DNA of 64,000 bases from Candidatus Scalindua sp. (GTDB taxonomy: Bacteria > Planctomycetota > Brocadiia > Brocadiales > Scalinduaceae), in NCBI GenBank assembly GCA_021776915.1, contig JAIQZU010000074.1, positions 1 through 64,000 of the forward strand, given 5' to 3'. The translations under genes and the position numbers were made by a program. Below are positions 44,357 to 54,674 of this stretch, piece by piece. The notes under the pieces are model-generated. The model saw nothing but the letters and a program-made list of their open reading frames with translations. It was not told where the DNA came from and searched no databases. Numbering within the stretch: position 1 is the first letter of the stretch; each line of letters starts with the position of its first letter.

Positions 44357-45733
44357 TTAAGCTATTGTGCTATTGTCTGCCTCAGATCCAGTCCTTTTTG
44401 CCATAATATCCTGCACTTCTTTATATTTGTCCAGTGCACTGTTCATTCCACCAGACAGTGATGACATGAATCGTACGGCATTAAAGCTCGAGGAATGGTT
44501 TGTCTCAGAATCTTTTCCTATAGAGTTAATCTTTCCACTGCCATTCGTTGCACCATCACCTCCAAACAACTGCCTAATCTCACCCTTATTTACATAAGCC
44601 ATTCCCAGTTTGTTTGCGATATTTCCTCTATTTGACTGATGGGCAAATGTTTTATTTATGCCGGAAAACATCTTATTCAGTTTGGATGCAAACTTTTTAA
44701 GACCCTGGCCGTTGTCTTCATCATCACTATCATTGCCTTCCACTTTGCCTGCAAATCCATTGACCATCTTGTCAATATCATTGAAGAAGTTTACAATTTC
44801 GGCAAACATTTTATCCGGACTTCCATTGCCGTCTAAGCTTATAATTCCACTATCTTTGGTCTCCAATATTACTGTTTTAGATACTACCGTTGTTGAAGCT
44901 GCCTCCTCTTCTGTTTTTGCTACTACCTTTTCTTCTTTTAATATCAACTCCGAAGTTGTTGTCTCTGCTGTCGTTGTCACTTCCTTCTTTGCCAGGCCCG
45001 GAGGTAATTCTTCCTTCTTTGCCAGGCCAGGAGGTGTTGCCGCAGGCCCGTTGCCATTTTTCGCAGCCTTTTCTGTTTCCTTTTTATCATCATCGTCATC
45101 AAATTTAGTCACTACCTTTTCTGCATTATCTTCATTTGTCTTTACAACTGATGTAGAAGTCTCTTTGTCTTCAGACCCATTCCCTACTACCTGTTCCACT
45201 GCAGTTGTTGATTTGGTTTCAGCCTCAACAGATGCAATTTTCTGATCCCGCAAGCCTTTCAGGGCGGAAACTATACTATCCAACTTCTTGACTGCTGAAC
45301 CGTACAGTTTGTTCTCAAACTCACTCCTGCTGATCTTCTTTCCACTAAAGTCCTTATATGCCTGTCCTATTTCTCTGCCGATAGTCTTATTAGCTTGCCT
45401 GTTGGCAGTCCTGACCACTTTACCTATTTCACGCCTACCTACGCCAGCTTCCTTCAGGTCCTTAACGAGACCTTTAAGTTCACGCTGACCTTTCCTCATG
45501 GCTTGAAGATTGTTCTCTCTGGCATCCTTAGACTTCTCTTTGGCAGTAACCTGCTTAGTCGCCTCTTCTGCCTTAGGCTCACTCTTTGTAGCAGTCGCTG
45601 CTGCAAGAGCTTCACTCTTCTGACTGAGCTCGACTGTATCAGTCTTGGCTACTGCTGACTGAGCTACAGAGGCGTTACTATTTGCATTGTTATTAGCCGA
45701 GTTATTGGCCGCACCAATCTTTGCTACATTCAT
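44357..45733 (-). CDS. Large low-complexity protein, flagellar-type N-terminus
   Basis: A 458-residue protein of unknown function. The first 70 residues are rich in Ala, Asn and Ser and contain KTDTVELSQKSEAL, like the disordered starts of secreted flagellar proteins. Residues 75-170 are a basic helical region. The centre is acidic and threonine-rich with two PPGLAKKE repeats, and the end is glycine- and serine-rich. No signal peptide is present; if exported, a type III/flagellar route is conceivable. AAGGAGGAG precedes the ATG. Confidence 0.6.
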   Translation of the reverse strand: MNVAKIGAANNSANNNANSNASVAQSAVAKTDTVELSQKSEALAAATATKSEPKAEEATKQVTAKEKSKDARENNLQAMRKGQRELKGLVKDLKEAGVGRREIGKVVRTANRQANKTIGREIGQAYKDFSGKKISRSEFENKLYGSAVKKLDSIVSALKGLRDQKIASVEAETKSTTAVEQVVGNGSEDKETSTSVVKTNEDNAEKVVTKFDDDDDKKETEKAAKNGNGPAATPPGLAKKEELPPGLAKKEVTTTAETTTSELILKEEKVVAKTEEEAASTTVVSKTVILETKDSGIISLDGNGSPDKMFAEIVNFFNDIDKMVNGFAGKVEGNDSDDEDNGQGLKKFASKLNKMFSGINKTFAHQSNRGNIANKLGMAYVNKGEIRQLFGGDGATNGSGKINSIGKDSETNHSSSFNAVRFMSSLSGGMNSALDKYKEVQDIMAKRTGSEADNSTIA

Positions 45734-45799
45734 AACTTGCTCCTCCTTCTTCTTTAAAAAAATAAACCATTTAATTTCGGTTATTTTTTACAACTCTAT

Positions 45800-46114
45800 T
45801 CAATTCATGCTGTGATCAAAAGTCGTTTGATTCTCTAAAACAATAAAATACTCTCCAGAATCCTGATTTACATTTGGATCCATATCTACAAATAAAGGCA
45901 TACTTCCGGATGATGCATTGTTCTCTAATTGAACCAAATCCCTTAGTATTATATTGTCAATTGTTGTGTTTTCTACAGTTGAGGTAGGCATCTGCTTTAA
46001 TGCTTTCGCTACATTTGAAAGAAACCTTGCTTTTTTTACGGCTAATTCAGTTTCCATTGTTTCTTCTGTCTCCTTTCTAAACGTTTGAATAATTTGTTTT
46101 CTTTCAGTTTTCAC
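45800..46114 (-). CDS. Hypothetical protein
   Basis: A protein of 104 residues from GTG, or 85 from an ATG at 46057 that has AAAGGAG upstream. It is not recognised: helical start (LAVKKARFLSNVAKALKQM), then an acidic tail. It lies 66 bases before the low-complexity gene and is probably the first gene of that leftward operon. A GTTATAGC/GCTATAAC hairpin is at 46166-46187, within its promoter region. Confidence 0.5.
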   Translation of the reverse strand: MKTERKQIIQTFRKETEETMETELAVKKARFLSNVAKALKQMPTSTVENTTIDNIILRDLVQLENNASSGSMPLFVDMDPNVNQDSGEYFIVLENQTTFDHSMN

Positions 46115-46505
46115 AACCCTACCTATCTCAAACTATGTGCCAAAGTTACTTTATCCGTCAAAACCGTTATAGCATTTCAGCTATAACAGGTTGATGGTGT
46201 AGAACTTATAAAAGCCAGAAATATGCATTAGGAAGGTTGTTGCTGTTCCAATTTAACGTATACATGGTGGGGGGATTTCTCCCAGGCAATTTTGAGAATT
46301 GACTCTAGGATTTACGTAATTTACAGGAATATAAACAGGTTATGAAAGACGGCAGAAAAACTCCTCACCTGGGGTAATTCCACCCCACCTTTTACAAGAA
46401 AGGAATCCGCAGCTTTGTCGAATACAAAATGTTCTGATAATTCTCTTTTGCACTTCGTGGCTGGTTCTGGCTTGCCTGCCACGGCAAACGAATAACATCC
46501 CTCAA

Positions 46506-46578
46506 TGGCATACACGCCCCCTATCGCCAATGGGAGTTGGCTCCTACCGGAATACTTTGAAATTCCTCATATGACACA
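46506..46578. repeat. Composite repeat related to 17219 and 36862
   Basis: Contains GCCAAT-GGGA-GTTGGC, CTCCTAC and TACTTTGAAATTCCTCATATGA. The last part is the reverse complement of 17219-17237, and part of it recurs at 36980. Confidence 0.6.
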
Positions 46579-46692
46579 AAATCAACACATGTTATCCATT
46601 GACTTTTGGAAGGTTTATTGATAGCATAATTATCCTTATAGTAAACATCACCTACTCTGAACGATTACGCAGCCTCTCAGTTATACACATCT

Positions 46693-46780
46693 CAAAATTG
46701 TTTTCGGAAAAAATCCAAAAACAATTTTGCCCAAGTATAACAACAACCAAGATTTGGTTTTCTGAAAAGCCAAAAACCAA
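46693..46780. repeat. Two tandem hairpins
   Basis: CAAAATTGTTTT pairs perfectly with AAAACAATTTTG (46693-46729), and TTGGTTTT with AAAACCAA (46754-46780). They are 25 bases apart in an AT-rich stretch. Confidence 0.65.
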
Positions 46781-46935
46781 ACCGGTTTTAGTATATCTTA
46801 CATTTATCGTTTATCTAATTATCAGTTTTCTCAGATAACCCTTTCTTTTATGAATACAGCTTTTTGGTAGGTATTATAGTGCTGGTTCAGTAATAATAGG
46901 CAGCAATAAAGTATTTTAACCCGGAGGTAATAATA

Positions 46936-47538
46936 ATGATCAAATGTAAATGGCACTGTATGAAATTCATTTTCTTAATAATACCGGTCTTATATGGCTG
47001 CAGCAGTACACATGTATCAACGCTGCCGCCGGTTTACAAACCTGCAAAACCAAAACCTGAAATAGTTATTCCGGATTCTATTATGAGTGAACTTAATAAA
47101 TTCAAGATCAGGCCGTGGAAATATATTGTCATACATCACAGCGCTTCTGACTCAGGTAATGCTGCTTCGATTGGCAAATATCACAAAAATGAGAAGGGAT
47201 GGGTAAACGGCCTGGGTTATGATTTCTTAATTGGTAACGGAAAAGGTTCAAGAGATGGCCAGATAGAGGTCGGAAACAGATGGAATGACCAGATAGATGG
47301 CGCACACGCCGGTAACCCTGAATATAATAAATACGGTATCGGAATCTGCTTAATTGGTAATTTCGAGAATGATCATCCTACAGAATCTCAGGTTTCTTCT
47401 CTCTTGTATTTAATAAACTATCTTCAGGAACGCTGTAACATCCGGAAAGATAACGTCATAATGCACAAAACCTTTCGTAAAACGGTATGTCCTGGCAGGC
47501 ATTTCCCTTACAACAAGGTGATGGCCAGTTTGAGATAG
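46936..47538 (+). CDS. N-acetylmuramoyl-L-alanine amidase lipoprotein
   Basis: A 200-residue lipoprotein. The signal ends at LYGC with Cys22. The amidase_2/PGRP fold carries zinc ligands in VIHHSAS (about 63), MHKTF and the CPGRHFP pocket, which fits hydrolysis of the lactyl-alanine bond in peptidoglycan. GGAGGT precedes the ATG. The rhomboid gene follows after 69 bases. Confidence 0.9.
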   Translation: MIKCKWHCMKFIFLIIPVLYGCSSTHVSTLPPVYKPAKPKPEIVIPDSIMSELNKFKIRPWKYIVIHHSASDSGNAASIGKYHKNEKGWVNGLGYDFLIGNGKGSRDGQIEVGNRWNDQIDGAHAGNPEYNKYGIGICLIGNFENDHPTESQVSSLLYLINYLQERCNIRKDNVIMHKTFRKTVCPGRHFPYNKVMASLR

Positions 47539-47607
47539 ATAGCTTAGTCTGGAGAAACGGGAAGCCGGGGATAAGTTTTTTGCCTTTTATAAATTAAGAA
47601 GACGATA

Positions 47608-48303
47608 ATGATACCCATAAGAGACAGAAACCCTTCAAGTACATTCCCCTATGTTACAATAGGGATTATTATCGTAAACACTCTCATGTTTCTGTATGAA
47701 CTTTCCCTGGGAACAGGATTAGATAAATTTGTAATGAAATTCGGAATAGTACCACTTAAAGTCAGTTACTATTCCCAGGCTTCTGACTTAACATTTATAA
47801 ATGCATTTTTTCCGTTCATTTCATCAATGTTTCTGCACGGAGGGTTTATTCACCTTATCGGTAACATGTGGTTTCTCTGGATATTCGGTGATAATATTGA
47901 GGACAAACTGGGGCACTTTAAATACTTTCTCTTTTATATCCTCTGTGGAATTATTGCTTCATCCGTTCACGTCTTCTTCAACAGTCAATCAAACATTCCA
48001 TGTATCGGAGCAAGTGGTGCAATTGCAGGTGTACTTGGGGCATATATGATAACGTTTCCCCGCGCAAGGGTTGTCACCATAGTACCTCTGTTTATTTTCA
48101 TACAGGTAATGGAACTTCCGGCAATAGTCGTCCTGGGTTTCTGGTTTGTTATTCAATTCTTCAACGGTGCAGCATCTATCACGGCATCAACTTCAGGTAC
48201 CGGTGTTGCATGGTGGGCACATATAGGAGGTTTTGCTGCAGGGGTAATAATACTGTACGTCATGCGCATATTCTTTATGAGAAAACCCGTAAGACGGAGA
48301 TAG
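47608..48303 (+). CDS. Rhomboid intramembrane serine protease 1
   Basis: A 231-residue six-span rhomboid. The catalytic serine is in GASGAIAG (Ser136) and the histidine in AWWAHIGGF (His205); HLIGNMWFLW forms the oxyanion region. It cleaves membrane proteins within the bilayer; substrates are unknown. It converges with the flippase-like gene, 10 bases apart. A second rhomboid is at 55606. Confidence 0.93.
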   Translation: MIPIRDRNPSSTFPYVTIGIIIVNTLMFLYELSLGTGLDKFVMKFGIVPLKVSYYSQASDLTFINAFFPFISSMFLHGGFIHLIGNMWFLWIFGDNIEDKLGHFKYFLFYILCGIIASSVHVFFNSQSNIPCIGASGAIAGVLGAYMITFPRARVVTIVPLFIFIQVMELPAIVVLGFWFVIQFFNGAASITASTSGTGVAWWAHIGGFAAGVIILYVMRIFFMRKPVRRR

Positions 48304-48313
48304 TGTGTCTCGC

Positions 48314-49462
48314 CTACATCTGCTCCGGTACTTCCTCATCATAATGTGATATCTCTCCGAGACTCATCCCCTCTCTCCAGAGAAACAGGAGTCCTACTAT
48401 CGTAATAGGTATGATACTCAGCGCCCACAGTATTATTGCAAAACTCTGCGCAGATGATAACCCGACACCAAATATATCCAGGGTCTTTTGAATAGCAATG
48501 TGAAAAACCCCAATAAAGCCAGGCGCCTGTGGCAACGCAACTGCCAGTGCCAGACAGACCATTACGAAACATGCTCCTGCAAACGATAATTTGATATCAA
48601 ACGCATAGCATAACACGTATATAGGAGAGGCGTTGAAAAACCATATAACTAGAGAAAGGACTCCTATCCATATTAACTGTTTTTTATTATCAAAGACCTG
48701 AAGGCCTGAGATGAATGAATGAAGAAGGTTAACCAGTTTATCCTTTAGATGATGAGGGAAGAAGAAAACCAGTTTCTCAAAAACTGCCCCCGCCTTTTTA
48801 GGGTATAATGATAATAAGAAAAGTGACGTTATCGCAAGTATCCCAAGGAATGCCATTACAATTGACCATTTCCTCAATTGTTTAATTATATTTGAAGCCT
48901 CTGTCTTACTCCCCTGATTATTAACGGCAGACGAAGTTGCTCCAGGCTTTTCATTAACATATTTAGCTTTTACAACTTCTGTTGCCTCGGCATGGTTAAT
49001 CACACTAACGCTCTTGTCCTGTAATGTCTCAGCAGGCAGGAAGAATAATAGCAGTGATGCAAATACTATAATGCTTAACACATCAAAGATCCTCTCCATC
49101 ACAACCGTAGCAAATGATGCGGTTACCTTGATCTTCTCTTTCTTTGCGATCATAACAGGCCTTATAATCTCTCCAATCCTTGCCGGTAACACACTATTTG
49201 CCATAAAACCGATCATAGTTGCTGAGAACAGATTCAACACCGAGACTCTCTTTATGGGCGCAATTAATGCAGACCATCTAACCGCCCTGAAATAGTGACC
49301 CACAAAAATGAGTATTATTGTAGGTATAATATATACATATTCTGCATCCTTAAGCGCCACACTCAACTGAGACCATTCAATCTTTCTCGCAAAAAGCCAG
49401 GAGCAGATAATACTTATCAGTATCCCTGCGACAAATAATATCTTCTTCTTATCCAGTTTCAA
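48314..49462 (-). CDS. Flippase-like integral membrane protein (LPG synthase TM/UPF0104)
   Basis: A 382-residue protein with about eight spans of the lysylphosphatidylglycerol synthase membrane-domain family, typical motifs VGHYFRAVRW, NSVLPARIGEI and ERIFDVLS. There is no catalytic aminoacyl domain, so lipid translocation is the likely role. An unusual polar loop of about 50 residues (150-200) faces out. The frame starts with TTG at 49462, with a weak AAAGG upstream. Confidence 0.82.
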   Translation of the reverse strand: MKLDKKKILFVAGILISIICSWLFARKIEWSQLSVALKDAEYVYIIPTIILIFVGHYFRAVRWSALIAPIKRVSVLNLFSATMIGFMANSVLPARIGEIIRPVMIAKKEKIKVTASFATVVMERIFDVLSIIVFASLLLFFLPAETLQDKSVSVINHAEATEVVKAKYVNEKPGATSSAVNNQGSKTEASNIIKQLRKWSIVMAFLGILAITSLFLLSLYPKKAGAVFEKLVFFFPHHLKDKLVNLLHSFISGLQVFDNKKQLIWIGVLSLVIWFFNASPIYVLCYAFDIKLSFAGACFVMVCLALAVALPQAPGFIGVFHIAIQKTLDIFGVGLSSAQSFAIILWALSIIPITIVGLLFLWREGMSLGEISHYDEEVPEQM

Positions 49463-49528
49463 TATGCTTGAACCTTTCCCGGTAGATTTTCAATAAGTTG
49501 AGATAAATTTCTTTATGAATGATAAATA

Positions 49529-49703
49529 CCGGACTCCTTGCGAAAAGTCCTCGGCGCTTTTTGTCCGGGGAAGCAAGGTCTCCTCCATTTCATGAGGAAT
49601 CCAGTTTGTCCATGCTACCCTAACCTGGCCAAGCCAGAACCAAAAAGGCCTTAGACACAAATTACATGAATTGGTGGCGGACCTCTCTTTCGAGAGGATT
49701 CCA
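49529..49703. repeat. Palindromic repeat, family 1 (copy f, dispersed parts)
   Basis: The expanded CCTTGC...GCAAGG unit with inner module (49533-49579), a variant hairpin CCTCCATTTCATGAGG, and 80 bases later the CCTCTCTTTCGAGAGG unit (49682-49697). It fills the gap between clpB and the flippase gene, where no gene is credible. Confidence 0.8.
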
Positions 49704-49736
49704 ATCAAGAAAAGCAGGAAATTTTCGGCTTAGAGA

Positions 49737-52337
49737 CTAAACCGTAGTTCGATGTTCTGTTTTAAAGATCATCGAGTCTCCCTCCGTATCAACTACTACC
49801 TCACTTCCTTCCTGGAATTTCCCCTGAAGTATTTCCAGTGAAAGTGGATTCTCGATAAGTTGCTGAATTGTGCGTTTTAAAGGCCTTGCACCATAAGTAA
49901 TATCATACCCTTCGTCAATCAAATGTTTTCTGGCAGATTCTGTCACTGACAACTTCAGATTGTGCTGACTTAGCCTCTTCTTTAGTTCTGTAAGCTGAAT
50001 TTCAACAATATATCCTATTTGCTCTTTTGACAGACTGTTGAATATTATTGTCTCATCAATACGGTTCAGAAATTCAGGCCTGAATACCTCCTTTAAGGCT
50101 TTTCTGATATTTTCGTCCAGTTCTTCCCTGTTGCCATGGCCTATGAAATCCTGGATATACTGACTTCCAATATTTGAAGTCATTGCGATAATGGTATTCC
50201 TGAAATCAACTGTCTTTCCATGACCGTCTGTCAATCTTCCGTCGTCAAAGACCTGAAGCAGAATGTTAAATACATCACGGTGAGCTTTTTCTATCTCGTC
50301 AAACAGGATTACTGAATACGGCCTTCGTCTTATGGCCTCTGTCAGCCTTCCCCCCTCTTCATAACCAACATATCCCGGAGGAGCGCCAATAAGCCTGGCC
50401 ACAGAGTGCTGTTCCATGAACTCAGACATATCAATCCTTACCATCGCATTCTCGTCATCAAAGAGGAAAGATGCCAGCGCCTTGCACAATTCTGTCTTGC
50501 CCACACCTGTCGGGCCCAGAAACAGGAATGACCCTATCGGCCGATTAGGGTCCTGAAGACCGGCACGCGCGCGCCTGACAGAGTTTGAAACGGCTTCTAC
50601 TGCCTCGTCCTGACCAACTACCCTTTCTTTCAGACGCTCTTCCATCCTGATAAGTTTTTCCTTTTCACCCTCCATCATCCTGGATACAGGTATTCCGGTC
50701 CATTTGGATACAACCTCAGCTATATCATCCGGGTCAACTTCCTCCTTGAGCAAACACCTCTCTTTTTGAATATCCAGTAAGCTCTGGTGCATTTCCTTGA
50801 GATTATTTTCATAATCCCTTAATAGACTGTATCGGATTTCCGCCACCCTTTCCAGGTCACCATTCCTTTCTGCAGTCTGTTCATCTAGCCGCGCCTGGTC
50901 AATCTTTGCATTTAAATCCTGAATCTCTTTTATAACTTTCTTCTCATTATCCCACTGCAGCCTTAATGCACTGCAATCTTCTTTAAGCTCTGATAGATGA
51001 CGCTCCAGTTTTTCAACCCTCTTTTTTGACTCCGCATCAGTTTCCTTTTTCAATGCATTTCTCTCTATCTCCAGTTGAGTAATCTTACGCTCCACTTCAT
51101 CCAGTTCCGTAGGCATACTGTCTATTTCCATTCTCAGTTTGGAAGCCGCTTCGTCTATCAGGTCAATGGCTTTATCAGGCATGAATCTGTCGGAGATATA
51201 TCTGTGTGACAGTGTGGCGGCGGCAACCAGGGCAGAATCCTTGATTCGAACGCCATGATGCAGATCGTAACGTTCTTTTAGACCACGGAGGATCGCAACA
51301 GTATCATCTACTGAAGGCTCGCCAACGTATACCGGCTGGAACCTTCTTTCCAGTGCTGCATCTTTCTCAATATATTTCCTGTATTCATCCAGGGTCGTTG
51401 CGCCTATACAGCGAAGCTCTCCTCGCGCCAGAGCAGGTTTCAGGAGATTGGACGCATCTACCGCCCCCTCTGCCGCCCCTGCGCCGACAACCGTATGCAG
51501 TTCGTCTATAAAGAGTATTGTCTGCCCCTCCGATGCGTCAATATCCTTTAAGACAGCTTTTAAACGATCCTCGAACTCTCCCCTGAATTTCGCACCTGCA
51601 ATCAAAGCTCCCATGTCAAGGGATCTTAATCTTTTGCTTCTTAAACCTTCCGGCACGTCACCGTTAACAATCCTCAGCGCCAGTCCCTCTGCTATTGCCG
51701 TCTTGCCCACTCCAGGCTCACCAATCAATACGGGATTGTTTTTCGTCCTGCGGGATAATACCTGAATTACGCGCCTTATCTCATCGTCACGTCCAATAAC
51801 AGGATCTAATTTACCCTTAGTCGCCAATTCTACAAGATCTTTACTGTAGCGTTCCAGCGCCTGATATTTTTCCTCAGGGTTCTGATCAGTGATTCTCTGG
51901 CTTCCTCTTATGCCCTTGAGAGCGGCAAATATATCATCTTTGTTAACACCGGACTCAGATAGTATTCTTCCGGCAGTACCCTGTTTCTTATCTGCCAGTG
52001 CAATTAAAAGATGTTCTGTACTTACGTATTCGTCCTTTAATCTCCCGGCTTCAACAATAGCTTTGTTCAAGATATCGTTGAGATCATTACTGATATATTG
52101 CCCCTGGTCTCCGCTCACCTGAGGTAATGATTTCACGGCATCTTGAGTTTTAGCAAGGATTTCATCGCTGTTTACCCCCAGTTTTTTCAGAATAGGAACT
52201 ACCACTCCCTGTTGCTGCTGAAACAGGCACACGAGAAGATGTAAAGGATCCACCTGCTGATGACCCTTCGAAGCTGCAAATTGTTGAGCTTCCTGTATTG
52301 CCTCTTGTGCCTTTATTGTAAATTTATCCAATCTCAT
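49737..52337 (-). CDS. clpB: ATP-dependent disaggregase ClpB
   Basis: An 866-residue Hsp100 chaperone that rescues aggregated proteins with DnaK. The N-domain (1-145), first AAA+ ([15 protein letters not shown] near 208), coiled M-domain (about 405-525) and second AAA+ ([15 protein letters not shown] near 610) are all present, with arginine finger [17 protein letters not shown] precedes the ATG. It lies 112 bases downstream of dnaK, past a terminator hairpin, so it may also have its own promoter. Confidence 0.97.
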   Translation of the reverse strand: MRLDKFTIKAQEAIQEAQQFAASKGHQQVDPLHLLVCLFQQQQGVVVPILKKLGVNSDEILAKTQDAVKSLPQVSGDQGQYISNDLNDILNKAIVEAGRLKDEYVSTEHLLIALADKKQGTAGRILSESGVNKDDIFAALKGIRGSQRITDQNPEEKYQALERYSKDLVELATKGKLDPVIGRDDEIRRVIQVLSRRTKNNPVLIGEPGVGKTAIAEGLALRIVNGDVPEGLRSKRLRSLDMGALIAGAKFRGEFEDRLKAVLKDIDASEGQTILFIDELHTVVGAGAAEGAVDASNLLKPALARGELRCIGATTLDEYRKYIEKDAALERRFQPVYVGEPSVDDTVAILRGLKERYDLHHGVRIKDSALVAAATLSHRYISDRFMPDKAIDLIDEAASKLRMEIDSMPTELDEVERKITQLEIERNALKKETDAESKKRVEKLERHLSELKEDCSALRLQWDNEKKVIKEIQDLNAKIDQARLDEQTAERNGDLERVAEIRYSLLRDYENNLKEMHQSLLDIQKERCLLKEEVDPDDIAEVVSKWTGIPVSRMMEGEKEKLIRMEERLKERVVGQDEAVEAVSNSVRRARAGLQDPNRPIGSFLFLGPTGVGKTELCKALASFLFDDENAMVRIDMSEFMEQHSVARLIGAPPGYVGYEEGGRLTEAIRRRPYSVILFDEIEKAHRDVFNILLQVFDDGRLTDGHGKTVDFRNTIIAMTSNIGSQYIQDFIGHGNREELDENIRKALKEVFRPEFLNRIDETIIFNSLSKEQIGYIVEIQLTELKKRLSQHNLKLSVTESARKHLIDEGYDITYGARPLKRTIQQLIENPLSLEILQGKFQEGSEVVVDTEGDSMIFKTEHRTTV

Positions 52338-52365
52338 ACTTTAATCACCTCATTCTATCTATAAA

Positions 52366-52398
52366 ATGAAAAAGCCGGGTATATCCCGACTTTTTCAT
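52366..52398 (-). terminator. Rho-independent terminator between dnaK and clpB
   Basis: A 14-base-pair stem with one mismatch and a five-base loop, with flanking A and T runs on both sides. On the minus strand it follows the dnaK stop by about 50 bases. Confidence 0.75.
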
Positions 52399-52448
52399 TA
52401 TTAGTTCTTCAAAAGTTCCGGTAAGCAGTTGGGTAAGCCTATAACACC

Positions 52449-54380
52449 TTACTCCTTTACCTCATAATCTGCGTCAATGACATCTCCTCCTTCTTTACCT
52501 TTCTTAGAGTCCTTTCCTTCAGATTCACTGCCTTCCGTTGCTGCACCGGCATCTGCACCCGCACCCGCAGCCTGTTGCTTCTGTGCTGCCTCATACATAG
52601 CCTGTGCCAGTTTGTGGGAAGCTGCCTGCAGATCCTCTGTTGCCTTTTTGATTTCTTCCACATCACTTCCCTCTTTCGCCTTCTTAAGCTTTTCCAGCGC
52701 CTGGTCTATGTTGGCCTTCTCTGCCTCATCAACCTTATCACCGTGTTCTTTTAAGGTGTTCTCGGTCGAATATATTGCCTGATCGGCCTGATTCAACACA
52801 TCTATTAATTCTCTCTTCTTCTTATCTTCCTCAGCATGTGCTTCTGCCTCGCTCTGCATCTTTTTGACTTCTTCTTCAGATAATCCGGAAGACGATTTTA
52901 TCTGAATAGATTGTTCTTTACCCGTTCCAAGATCTTTAGCTGAAACATGAAGGATACCATTTGCATCAATATCAAAAGAGACCTCAACCTGCGGAACACC
53001 TCTTGGGGCCGGAGGAATTCCGGCTAATTGAAAACGTCCAAGTGTCCGGTTATCGGCCGCCATTGGACGTTCGCCCTGCAAAACGTGTATGTCTACAGCA
53101 GTTTGATTATCTGCCGCAGTTGAGAATGTCTCTTTTTTGTTTGTAGGTATTGTAGTATTCTTTGGAATAAGGACTGTACAAACACTCCCAAGGGTTTCAA
53201 TTCCCAGTGAAAGCGGTGTGACATCCAACAGCAGGACATCATGAAGTTCACCTCCAAGGACGGCGCCTTGAATTGCGGCACCCAGTGCAACAACTTCATC
53301 CGGATTTACGCTTTTATTTGGCTCTTTCTTGAATAGTTCTTTTACCAGTTTCTGTACAATTGGTGACCTTGTTGTTCCGCCTACAAGGACTACTTCTGCT
53401 ATGTCCGCGGGAGTTACTTTCGCATCTTCCATGGCGACTTCACATGGTTTACGGCACTTTTCAACAAGGTCACCGATTAATTGCTCAAACTTTGCCCTTG
53501 TCAAGCTCATGGTCAGATGTTTTGGCCCCGCCTGGTCTGCTGTTATAAAAGGGAGATTAATCTCCGCTGTTGTCGAAGTTGAAAGTTCGCATTTAGCCTT
53601 TTCAGCAGCTTCTCTGAGACGCTGCAAAGCCATGTGATCCTGCCTGAGTTCAATGCCCTGCTCTTTCTTAAACTCGTCAGCAATATAGTTCAGTAGTACC
53701 TGATCAATGTCATCTCCACCAAGATGTGTGTTACCATTAGTAGAGAGAACCTCAAAAACCCCTTCGCCTACTTCCAGTATTGAAATATCAAACGTTCCTC
53801 CACCGAGGTCAAAAACGGCGATCTTCTCATTTTTCTTCTTGTCAATACCGTATGCTAAAGATGCTGCGGTTGGTTCGTTAATGATACGAACCACATCTAA
53901 ACCGGCTATCGTTCCAGCATCCTTCGTTGCCTGTCTCTGACTGTCATTAAAATAAGCAGGGACAGTAATTACGGCCTTTTTTACTTCTGTACCCAGATAA
54001 TCTTCAGCCGTTTTCTTAAGGTCTTGAAGTACCATTGCAGAGATTTCCGGAGGGGTAAAACTCTTTCCCCTTGCTTCTACCTTTACTAATTCGTCAGGAT
54101 TGCCAACGATTGCATATGGTACCAGTTTTTCTTCCTGTGCAACTTCGTTATGTCTCCTACCCATAAAACGTTTAATAGAAAATACTGTATTTTTCGGGTT
54201 AATAACCGCCTGTCGTTTGGCAAGTTGTCCAACCAGACGCTCATCTTTATCAGTAAAAGCCACTACAGAAGGAGTAATCCTGTTTCCTTCAGCATTTGTT
54301 ATAACTTTTGGCTGATCACCTTCCATTACAGCTACTACAGAGTTAGTAGTTCCCAGATCGATACCTATGATTTTTTCCAT
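52449..54380 (-). CDS. dnaK: Chaperone DnaK (Hsp70)
   Basis: A 643-residue Hsp70. It shows [11 protein letters not shown] at the start, [12 protein letters not shown], the linker-like [11 protein letters not shown] and a gly/ala-rich tail. ATG at 54380 follows AGGAGG; TTG one codon earlier is unlikely. No grpE or dnaJ is adjacent and no CIRCE element lies upstream, so control is probably by another route. Confidence 0.97.
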   Translation of the reverse strand: MEKIIGIDLGTTNSVVAVMEGDQPKVITNAEGNRITPSVVAFTDKDERLVGQLAKRQAVINPKNTVFSIKRFMGRRHNEVAQEEKLVPYAIVGNPDELVKVEARGKSFTPPEISAMVLQDLKKTAEDYLGTEVKKAVITVPAYFNDSQRQATKDAGTIAGLDVVRIINEPTAASLAYGIDKKKNEKIAVFDLGGGTFDISILEVGEGVFEVLSTNGNTHLGGDDIDQVLLNYIADEFKKEQGIELRQDHMALQRLREAAEKAKCELSTSTTAEINLPFITADQAGPKHLTMSLTRAKFEQLIGDLVEKCRKPCEVAMEDAKVTPADIAEVVLVGGTTRSPIVQKLVKELFKKEPNKSVNPDEVVALGAAIQGAVLGGELHDVLLLDVTPLSLGIETLGSVCTVLIPKNTTIPTNKKETFSTAADNQTAVDIHVLQGERPMAADNRTLGRFQLAGIPPAPRGVPQVEVSFDIDANGILHVSAKDLGTGKEQSIQIKSSSGLSEEEVKKMQSEAEAHAEEDKKKRELIDVLNQADQAIYSTENTLKEHGDKVDEAEKANIDQALEKLKKAKEGSDVEEIKKATEDLQAASHKLAQAMYEAAQKQQAAGAGADAGAATEGSESEGKDSKKGKEGGDVIDADYEVKE

Positions 54381-54466
54381 CAAATTCCTCCTTAAATAAT
54401 AAATTCAGCGCTTCAGTATTCTCTGATAGTTAATTCTGTTATACACTTTATATAAATGTGAAATAG

Positions 54467-54483
54467 GCATTGTCTGACAATGC
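54467..54483. promoter_or_regulatory. 17-base palindrome upstream of dnaK
   Basis: GCATTGTC-T-GACAATGC is a perfect inverted repeat 87 bases before the dnaK start. A second palindrome, TATGCCAT-T-ATGGCATA (54649-54665), lies just beyond the dapB stop. Either could be a binding site. Confidence 0.4.
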
Positions 54484-54674
54484 AAGACAGAAATAACAAA
54501 TTTCACCTAATCACGAAAACTCTCTGTTTTGAAATACGCAAACTATATACCATATAACTTCTAAATATCATATGTAACTATTGATATATGACTTATGGTA
54601 ATTTACTTTTATCTAACTGTGGAGTTTATGCCGTTTCCACAAGCATGTTATGCCATTATGGCATAGCACATTTT

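Larger units (their letters stand above)
46115..46935. other. 820-base gene-free region rich in hairpins
   Basis: No convincing gene is present. It contains the GTTATAGC hairpin (46166-46187), a block resembling other composite repeats (46440-46578) and two adjacent hairpins (46693-46729 and 46754-46780). It separates the leftward c-di-GMP cluster from the rightward amidase-rhomboid pair. Confidence 0.65.

Noticed and set aside
46321-46530. A 69-codon leftward frame
   Set aside because: It lies across composite repeats, has no ribosome site and no protein-like pattern.
49490-49708. A 72-codon leftward frame
   Set aside because: It is made almost wholly of family 1 repeat units; the resulting peptide resembles translations of other copies.
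54384-54674. tRNA or other RNA gene upstream of dnaK
   Set aside because: Palindromes are present, but no cloverleaf or T-loop sequence is seen; no tRNA was recognised anywhere in the window.
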